Source: Rhizopus arrhizus (Eukaryota; Mucoromycota; Mucoromycetes; Mucorales; Rhizopodaceae). From it: a stretch of DNA of 64,000 nt. The notes under the pieces are model-generated. The model was given only the letters and a program-made list of their open reading frames with translations. It was not told the origin of the DNA and searched no databases. The DNA lies in the NCBI GenBank assembly GCA_024220505.1, contig JAKZZE010000013.1, forward strand, positions 62,001 through 126,000, written 5' to 3'. Below, piece by piece: positions 56,075 through 64,000 of the stretch. Position 1 is the first letter of the stretch; each line of letters starts with the position of its first letter. The position numbers and the translations under genes were made by a program.

Positions 56075-58279
56075 AAACTTTTTTTTTGTGCAGCATGACA
56101 ATTATACTCTTGTTTATTGCAACTATTATGTTTTGCCAAGCCTATTGTCAGATAATACAGGACTATTTCTTCTCTAATTATAGTCATTGGTTTTATGAAA
56201 CTTACAGTGCGTTAAAAAAAAGACACGACTGGTAGTAAGCCTCCGGTTAAAAAGACTATGATTAAATGCAGCCAGACTGAGATATTTGTTATTCGTAAAG
56301 TCTTTTTGAATTAATTAATTTGCTGCTATACCATTAGAATTATGAAGAGAACATAGGAAAATCACATAAAGCTAGATATCAAAGTTGTTAATCGTACAAT
56401 AAGGAATATACAAGCACATGCTACAATCAGGGCTAATTAAAGTACTATGATTTTGTTGTCAACCTTGATTCTTTCAAAAAATGAATTCCAGGAAAAAGTT
56501 TTTTTCTCTTTTTAAACTATTATTATAAACAAAAGGTTATTGTGAGCTTACTTTTGGTAACAGATACGCCTTTGTCACCAACTATATTGAATCGTACCAT
56601 ACTCAGTTAAAGTTGTACTTTTTTGGTCGCACTAAAAATACTCATATGGATAGAATGCTCTGTTCTCTTTCACAAGTTATTTTGTTGACTATTAATAAGA
56701 TATTATATGCGTTTAATTTGTTGCAAAACTAAATGATTTTATCAAGAAAAGAAAAAAAAAAAAAAAAAAAAAAAAAAAAGAAAAGAAAGAGCAGGTACTA
56801 TTGATATTAATACATCAATTTATATAGCCACTAAAAACATAAATTATGTAAATTGTTTGGTTTTTTATGGAAGCATAATTTAAGTATCTCTTTGAAAGAG
56901 TCTCTTAGATATGAATCCTGCTCTGACTTTACTCTCAACCATACTTTCCAGAAGAGCAATTTTTCTGGTTGTTCATACCCTTGATCAAATTGGATTATAC
57001 AAGTATATCTTGTTTCAAGATTGAAAATATCCTTCTTACACTGTTAGAAAAATTGATTCTCTAACAGACTTAATGAAAAAAAAGGAGTAATCAATTTAGC
57101 TAATAATAACAGTTTGGAGTCTCAAGAAGCTTATAAAAACATTGTCTCCAGATTACCAAGCAACCCCTAAAAAAAAACGAAAAGCACGAGAATCCTGAGA
57201 AGTTAAATGACAGAAAGTTTAATTAGAATACATATGATAATGCTGTCTCGCCCAACTCGACCCCTGATAGACAAAATTAAATAATGTTTTCGAAAGTTCT
57301 ATAATTTATTTTTTCTGTAGTTGTTCAAAGGTGGGAGTATTTTAAACTAAAAATGATACAATGTTTTTTAAGAGTACAAATAATTTATGAAATAATTGTA
57401 AACAATTCAAATTATGGAACAAAAACATGAACTGACTTTTTTTATCTTTTTAAAATAGACATGCACCTGTTTAATGGAACACTTGTAGACTGCATACATG
57501 GTTTGATGTTACACGATTTGCCACGCATGCAAAAGGACATAATTTCAATTTTCACGTCAATGCAGCCTGCCGTCACTTGCTAAAGTGTACTTTAGGGATC
57601 ATTTAGCCCTGAATCAGGATGTATTTGACATTGATTATGAGCATCTCAATATAGCAAAGATTTATAACTTGGTTTAATAATAGACTTTTTATCAGTAAAA
57701 TAACCAAAATTATACACTATGCTTCAGAATATGGTTCCATCTTTTTATTTATTCTAGAATCAAATTTATTGGTTACTTCAATAATATATTTAATCTTTTC
57801 TAAAATGATAGAATCATGCCATTACTCTTTTCATAGAATTTAATACAAACCGAATAAATGTATAGAACAGTGGAATCAGAATGATCTGAACTCAGATTAA
57901 AGTTAGACTTATTAATCTAAAGCGAAGAAAATACTTGGCTAAATAAAGCCATTGAACATGTCACTCTGAAATAACATTTAACTCTTCGTTTCATCATATA
58001 TTCATGTCGAATGTCCTTGAATATGAAATATTACAATCAATATAGCTCTTCAATCGTTATTGCCCTCCGTAGAATTGTGATTTCATTATAAAATGCATCG
58101 TTTACCTGATGACTCGCATGATATCCCTGTGGTTCAGTTGTAGATAAATGTATTTTTTTGTATGACAAATAGTTCTTTCCCTTTGCAACTGTTGATTTCC
58201 TCTATCCGTGTGGGGGGGGAGGAAAAATCTAAAGATGGGGTTAAAACAAAATACAGGTTGAATTTCCTTTCGGTTTATA

Positions 58280-58322
<43 letters not shown>

Positions 58323-58998
58323 TTCCTTGCTATACAATCGATTAGAAAGCCAATGATCACTTTAAATAGGCTATTATTTTATGCAAATAGGAATACTCTG
58401 GTCATCGGCAATGACCCGCGTACATGCTAGATACACTTTTTTATAGAGAACTATTGCAATTTTTTTAAAGTGATGATTGACACAAGCTCTCTGATTTTTA
58501 ATTACAGTTATATTTCAAATGATCAAGCTTTGATCTATTTCAATTTGCTTTTTCCTTACTAAAAAGCCGATCATTAAAAAAGCATGAACCAACAGTAATT
58601 TTTATCGCAAGTTTTCGGTAACAAGTCAAATCGAACCTTGAAGTTTTTTTAACTAAGAATCTATACACGGATACATTAGAATGGCCGCTTTGGATGTGTA
58701 AAGTATAGTATTCATTCATACTATTCATTATGTGCTATTTTCAAAGCATTTGCTTGTTTAAAAACGATATCGTATTTATTGTGTTTATAAATAATTTGTA
58801 TTTGTCTATGATGGAGGTATCATTACGATTGTTGTCAGAAACCATGTTAGCTTTATCATTTTATCTAAATTACTTTCGAATAGTTACAAGTTTTAAACTT
58901 GAAAGATAAATGAAGAATGTAATGAATAAATTCATATATAAAAAGACTTTATTAGTATTGTCAAATAACAAATAGATTACAATAAAAAGGGTTTTTTA
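56075..58998. other. Long AT-rich spacer, no gene recognised
   Basis: About 2.9 kb. Homopolymers: about 28 A at 56752-56779 and 38 T at 58282-58319, the latter followed by GCTTTC. A short stretch near 57450-57560 reads somewhat protein-like on the plus strand (HLFNGTLVDCIHGLMLHDLP) but is soon stopped. It could be a further transposon relict. Confidence 0.45.
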
Positions 58999-60250
58999 TT
59001 ATGCTAAAAGGTCTTTTTGATTCATAAATATATTTCTTGCGTATTTTGGAAATGCTGGTTTAGTAGATTGATCTGGTACTGGTGGAGGTGGTATCAAATC
59101 TTTATTAGGCTTATTATTGATTGGTATATGTGTTGATTCTACGGTTGATTGAATTGAATCATCATCAAATGGGCTATAGATATCTGGAGGAGTAATCGAA
59201 TGGAATGGGTTATTATTATTATTACTGGCCTTTGTTGGTTGCGATAATTCCTGTTTCCTTAAAGAAGGTGATTGGTATACAAATTTCTGTGTGAGTAATA
59301 ATGACTTTCCCGTATTGTTTAATTCATGCAGTGAAAGTGATGACTTTGAAGAATGAAGCTGTTCTTGTAGACCCAAAGGTTGCATATACCTTGTTGCATT
59401 ACTCGCAGATTTTGAACGGGAATGCGTATGTTCGTTTTTATGTACCGTAGGCTGTGAGAGTAGTGGAGGCGCGCTTGGGGCCGGTGACCATAATCCGTCA
59501 TTATTCGTTGCCGAGTAAAAGTAGGTTGGTTGGTTTTTGGGCTCACAGGGCGCAATATAAGAATGTCGATTGGGCGGTGGTGTTTGTAGCTGCTGTGATT
59601 CAGTACCCCACCAAGGCTGTTTTTCTAGTGATTCTTTCTCGTTTCGAGTTGAACCAGATTTGATTAATGCCTCAATAGCATTAGTATTAAAATGTGGTAC
59701 AGGCGCTTCAAGTCAAATGTACTTTAGTTTTTATGTTCCCTTTTCTTTATCCTTCATTTCTTACCTCCTAAATAAACTAGTGCTTTACTAATCTTTCGAC
59801 CGTTTTGAGCATGTGCTATTAACCTCAACATGGCAAAGAATTGCAGCTGATTGAGTCCATCTCCAGCTGTTTCAAACAAAGCCAAGATCTATATATGTTT
59901 ATACACTTTAATAAAGAGAAACGAACAAAATTTTTATTATTATTATTTTTTACTTGCTCAAGTTTATTATCTTCCAAAGTACAACCACTCAAAAACTTCA
60001 AGACAGTTTGATTACTTATTCTACCATGTCCAAAAGGATCAAGATCTTTCCACCAAGCTTGATAAGAAGGTCTTTCAATTTCAGATAAATCAAAAAGTTC
60101 AATGGCTGGTGATGCATTAGGTTGTTCTGAAGTAATTTCAACTAAGGAAGGACGAGCAGCAACTGAAGAGTGTCTTTTTATAAACTGATAAGGTCTTCTC
60201 TCCTCGACTGTTTTTTGTGAGCGTTGAAATACATTTTTTATTTTGTTCAT
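58999..60250 (-). CDS. EH-domain (Eps15 homology) protein
   Basis: Three exons, 60250-59954, 59888-59765 and 59705-58999, with introns of 65 and 59 bp and consistent phases, giving 375 residues. The start is ATG 60250. Upstream in-frame codons back to 60385 look like untranslated leader. An EH domain lies at about residues 65-130: YQAWWKDLDPFGHGRISNQT, VLKFLSGCTLEDNKLEQ, then after the first intron ILALFETAGDGLNQLQFF and AMLRLIAHAQNG. EH domains bind NPF-type peptides in endocytosis and lipid signalling. The EF-hand-like loops look degenerate for calcium. The C-terminal 230 residues are Ser-, Pro- and Asn-rich and low-complexity, with PPPPVPDQ near the end and a basic tail. The second acceptor is AAG rather than the usual TAG or CAG. 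Closest known role: adaptor proteins such as fungal EH proteins. The exact orthologue is not clear. Confidence 0.82.
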
Positions 60251-60959
60251 TGTGTCTGTATACGATGGAGATGGCTGTGTTTCTTTTACGAATAAATTAA
60301 AAAAAAAGAGTAACTTTATGCCAAAAAAAGCAAATGAAAAATTTGATGTGTGTCCAATAAATTTGAATTTATGAAAATAAATCATCCTGTCTCCTTTTCA
60401 TACAATGGCACCCAAGGTTGCTCTTTTTTGTGTTACGTTGCTGCTTGGACACATGCTTACTTTATGGCGAATGATTTCGTCTGTTGTTTATATTATTGAT
60501 GCAGTAACAAAAACCCAATGCTTATACACTCAAATGAATACTATTTAAATATAAAAAAAATAACTGTATAAAGTATCAAAAGTCTTGACCCTCGCTAGAG
60601 AGAGAAGGAGAGAAAACAGAGTCTAGACAGCAATGTTTCGCTGTTTGATCTTCATAAAAGGCCTCTGATCTTTTTTTTATCCGCAGTGCACTGAGTTAGT
60701 AATCATCGTCATGCTTTCTGCAGTATTGATACCCCGCTGAAGCACTCTACAGTTTTTTTTTGTAAGGGGCACTACGATTAAATTTTTTAAAAAAAAGGCT
60801 CAATTGAGCACAGGGTATCTTTAATGCACCTTAATCACTCTATGTCAGATCAAAAAGGAATGAAAAGGGATAAAAAAAGTCATCCTTTTCGATCAAAGAC
60901 AAAAAAAAAGTAAAAGGAAGGTACATGAGTAAGAAGGGAAAGGCCTGTCATAGACATCA
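60251..60959. other. Upstream region of the EH gene
   Basis: Probably contains its promoter and 5' leader. Otherwise AT-rich with short A and T runs. No gene recognised. Confidence 0.45.
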
Positions 60960-61801
60960 TTATGAATTCTGTGACAACCAATCCAAGAGTCGTTTTTCGG
61001 GAAAGGGTGGAGGTGAGGGAGACAGTTTTTGATGATGAAGATGATCGAACTCAAAAAGAATCAGGCATATGGAGGGCCAGCGGAGAAGCCAAGAGGAAAC
61101 AGACTGAAAGGAGCGTGGTTTGCGAGTAGGTAGTAAGTTCAAAAGAAACGATAAAGGATCTCCAGCAGTAGTTGGCATTTACAACCTTCAATGCATGTTG
61201 GGACATCGTATAGTATATTTCATGGAAAGAGAGCAGTCAGGATGCTTAGGATAAGGCTATGATTGGCTACTAGGCAGCCAACCAAGCCTCCAATGGACAC
61301 ATCTGCTGCGTTCAGAGTAGGGACATAGGAAGCCAAAGTATAGGATCCAAGGATAAATAAGGACGACAAAGAGAGAGCAGCTTAGAGTGAGGACCTGATT
61401 GCCTTGCAGGAACTCACATTTGACGACCTTAAATGAACGAGCACAGAGGGCGTCACCTAACTGTGAACAACGCTGCCATAATACTGTTTTCGAAAATTTA
61501 TACCATTGGAGTCGACCAAAATGCTGCTTAATGAGAGGTAGCAGATGATAAGGAGCATTATAGTGCTTTCCAAATAAATGAAATGTAGAACTTCTGAATA
61601 AGAAAAAATTTTACTGGTCAATTGTGAAAATGTAATTGGATTGATGAGAAATAAAGGAATAACCTTTTTATAACCTATCTTATTACAGAATAAAAATAAT
61701 AATGGCAATAGATGCTCATATGAAAGACATCTCTCCCTTGAAAATTTCAGTAACTCTAAGGAGCATGTAGTGGCATTTGTTAAAAAAAATTGAAAATACA
61801 A
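60960..61801 (-). pseudogene. Decayed coding sequence, family not recognised
   Basis: Several minus-strand stretches read like protein but in shifting frames. They include HLLPLIKQHFGRLQWYKFSK, VLWQRCSQLGDALCARSF and VVKCEFLQGNQVLTLSCS (about 61555-61300), and near 61178-60960 TAGDPLSFLLNLLPTRKPR with FDHLHHQKLSPSPPPFP. I do not see transposon-defining motifs. Base composition is less AT-rich than the spacers, consistent with former coding DNA. It may be two relicts rather than one. Confidence 0.35.
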
Positions 61802-61817
61802 TTAATAGGAATTATAA

Positions 61818-63304
61818 TTGAAAGTGGTGCAAGCCATAAAGTATGTTATAATTGAATACGTAGCAAAGATGCCGGAGAACAATCAGAGAGCAAGAGAAAT
61901 AGATGCTGCAGTCATCAATGAAATGAATTTAGAGGTCAATTCAGGATGGAAAAGCACAGAATCTAAATCTAAACCCAGTGGTCGGGCCAGATGTCTGTAA
62001 GAGTGTGACCAATAATGGTGGAGGGGCTTAACAGGAGAAGAGCAAGAAATTTTTTCCAGAAAATTGAGATAAAACAATGCGTCATTGACTCGGTTGATGG
62101 TGAAAGCTCCTTGGCTGAGAATCGAGGACAGAAGTTGCACCAAAATTCCAATTCCTTAGGTCATTGAGATGTATTATAGAGTATTCAGATGATAGTGGCA
62201 TAAAAAAAAAGTTGTTAGTACCTACAAACTTGTAAAAATGGCTACGCTCCATGAAAATCTCCACTACAAAAAAAAACAACAACAACAACAATTGTCTCCC
62301 TTTTTCCTCAACATCATGTTCCGGAAGACAGACATCAAGCTTGTAATGCAAGTGCATGTGATATGAGGGATTACTTGCTTGGACGATGTGATGTGTTGAC
62401 TTAAGATGCCCTTGTTTTATAATATTCAGCAGCGAAAAAGGCTTTGACGCGACCATAGTAACAAAAGAAGATAATGTACAATGCACTACAACCAAGTAAC
62501 ATTCGTAGGAGAATACTACGCTTGACTTTCCAGCCCAAAAACATTGAATCGTGTTGTGCAGAGTGGAAGACAATGACTACTATGAATGATAGGTTGATGA
62601 AACAATATGCCAAAAACCTTTGCGTCAACAAATGCACACTGTTTGAGTTATCTGATCTCTTGGACGATAACGACATTAGAATTCTAGGAATGGATTAGAA
62701 AGGTACGAATGATGGCTTCAGTAAAATCGCGTATATTCAGATATTGCTCCAAGGTTTTCTTCTTTCTTTTTTTTTTTTTGATTCATTAGTTATACAGTGC
62801 GGCTGGTAAATTTTGTCTGTTCTGAAAAAATAATTTGGTCAGGATGCTGTCTTAGTTTTTGGAGATTGGTCCGCCTCTAATGTCAAGTATCAAGAACCGA
62901 CAAGAAACAAGGGGTTAATCAGGATGTTAAAGAAGAATGGGCTTGTTGTCTACTTAATCAATGAATACAAAACATCTTCCCATTGTCCAACCTGTGAAAA
63001 TGAATTAGAAAAATTCAAAACGGTGCTAAATCCTCGCCCTTACTAACATAAAAAGAAGACGGACGTGTTATGCAATGGTTTGCTGAGGTAATCCAAAGAA
63101 AAAAAAACTAAGTTAATTCTCGATCACTAATGCAGTGCTAGGTGTAAGAGCTTCTCATGCCTTAAACTACAAACCACAGGAATAAAAAGAAGACTTTGGA
63201 ATCGTGATAAAGCAGCCGTATTGAATTTTCTCAAGATCCTAAATAGCTTGAGAAAGACTGGCAAACGCCCTAGCCTTTTCACCAGAAAATATCTTTTAGA
63301 CTGA
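61818..63304 (+). pseudogene. TnpB/Fanzor-like RuvC nuclease relict
   Basis: Coding traces on the plus strand. A first block (61818-62145) reads YVIIEYVAKMPENNQRAREI, SGWKSTESKSKPSGRARC and SLTRLMVKAPWLRIED with stops. I assign it to the same gene only tentatively. The second block (62474-62698) ends DNDIRILGMD, resembling a RuvC-I strand with its catalytic Asp. The third block (about 62840-63304) reads AVLVFGDWSASNVKYQEP, VYLINEYKTSSHCPTC (zinc ribbon), a TAA at RPY, then VLCNGLL. A well-formed 48-bp intron (63088-63135, with CTAAT and CAG) leads to ARCKSFSC and LWNRDKAAVLNFLKIL, which matches the RuvC-III Asp context. The segment between RuvC-I and RuvC-II is mostly missing. Fanzor/TnpB proteins are RNA-guided nucleases carried by transposons; this copy is dead. 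Confidence 0.5.
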
Positions 63305-64000
63305 TCACTTTTAAGTAGAACAAAAGTAGGAAAATCACAAAAAATTCTCCACCAAGGTTATCGCTTTGGTCATTTAATACAGGTATTGCATTAAACAAGT
63401 ACAATGTGACAACAATAAATGTACATGAACTTGAAACCAAGTTTCATTATGAAAGTATCAGGAAAGAGGTCACTTTATCAAAGCATGGATCTAAATCAAA
63501 AGAAAAGGAAGTGCTTGAATAATTAAACTATCATTCATACAAGTCAACGGACAGTTTTTTAAAGTAATAGAGAGAGAGGAAAAGAATTCAAAGCTTCAGA
63601 TAGAGGAATCAACAACACCAATTTAACATGTGTTTCAACTCTAGGTAAGGATTTAGCTTTCTTTAACCTAAGTAAAAAAAAAAAAATGCTCTTCTTTACT
63701 TACAGTCATTGTCAAGAAGATGATAAGATTAAGGAAAACAAAAATTATATTTTATTCACTTTCATTCTTACTACATTATATTTAGAAATGGTTTTGACAT
63801 AAAAACTTCAAGTAATCTTCTTGCGTGCAGATTGCCTCAATAATTTTGTCTTATTTCTCTGAGATAGGCATAAAAAGAGGGATCTGAAGAGGTTGGTATA
63901 TACTCAGATGCTTACAAGTATGCCTTTTTATAATACTAATAAATTTTATTATACGTTCCAATGAATCTTTTTCTTTACCCAAATAAAGCAAAAAAAAAAA
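63305..64000. other. AT-rich window end
   Basis: No gene recognised. It could contain the 3' terminus of the TnpB/Fanzor-like element, whose ends I could not find. Confidence 0.4.

Noticed and set aside
62082..62573. Minus-strand open frame of 163 codons
   Set aside because: Overlaps the plus-strand nuclease relict, has no recognisable motif, and is compositionally odd with a Leu/Phe run.
1..64000. tRNA or rRNA genes, CRISPR arrays, operons
   Set aside because: None seen; gene style and introns are eukaryotic.

Overview
This window looks like nuclear DNA of a Mucoromycota (mucoralean-type) fungus. It is visibly AT-rich. The four host genes I could model have short GT-AG introns of about 50-110 bp, and long A/T homopolymers are common. 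The repeats are of kinds I associate with that lineage: chromodomain Ty3/Gypsy elements, DIRS, a LINE with separate ORF1 and ORF2, Tc1-like transposons and a TnpB/Fanzor-like relict. The assignment rests on gene style and protein similarity seen by eye, not on a database search.

Positions 1-45,800 are almost entirely transposable elements stacked inside one another. A minus-strand DIRS element (1001-19707; Gag-RT-RNase H-methyltransferase plus tyrosine recombinase) holds solo LTRs (2998-3422, 4291-5331 with a second LTR nested inside it, 18567-19261) and a Ty3/Gypsy chromovirus A (5670-18408). A holds a second Gypsy element B (11066-17781, minus), and B holds a Tc1-like transposon (14946-16592). 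Immediately right of the DIRS, a minus-strand LINE (19722-38156) sits in a Gypsy integrase gene. The LINE holds a solo LTR (21866-22290) and chromovirus C (23943-36255), and C holds chromovirus D (24326-30324, minus). Most junctions show 5-bp target duplications (TA for Tc1, 13 bp for the LINE). Removing each insert with one duplication copy restores the host frame, so the order of events can be read from the sequence. D is the youngest datable layer: its two 580-bp LTRs look identical.

Positions 38,157-45,801 are older debris: a Gypsy integrase fragment, a broken chromodomain, a second decayed integrase, a self-nested inverted LTR, a LINE 3' relict, and two near-identical LTRs in inverted orientation (39191-39759 and 44511-45040). 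Between those inverted LTRs lies one intact gene for a small cysteine-rich secreted protein (41340-41756).

Positions 46,900-60,300 are the host-gene part: an NDUFAF7/MidA-type mitochondrial methyltransferase (minus, 3 exons), a Gyp1/TBC1D22 Rab-GAP (plus, 5 exons, one intron with 49 consecutive A), an NRG1-like two-finger C2H2 regulator (minus, 2 exons) and an EH-domain protein (minus, 3 exons). They are separated by AT-rich spacers and an unrecognised decayed protein gene. The right end (about 60,960-63,304) holds further decayed coding DNA, including a plus-strand relict with a GMD segment, a Cys-X2-Cys ribbon and a WNRD segment, as expected of a TnpB/Fanzor-like RuvC nuclease.

The mobile genes make products for their own movement (Gag shells, reverse transcriptase, integrase, recombinase, endonuclease, transposase). 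The four host genes are ordinary housekeeping or regulatory genes with no operon-like relation to one another.
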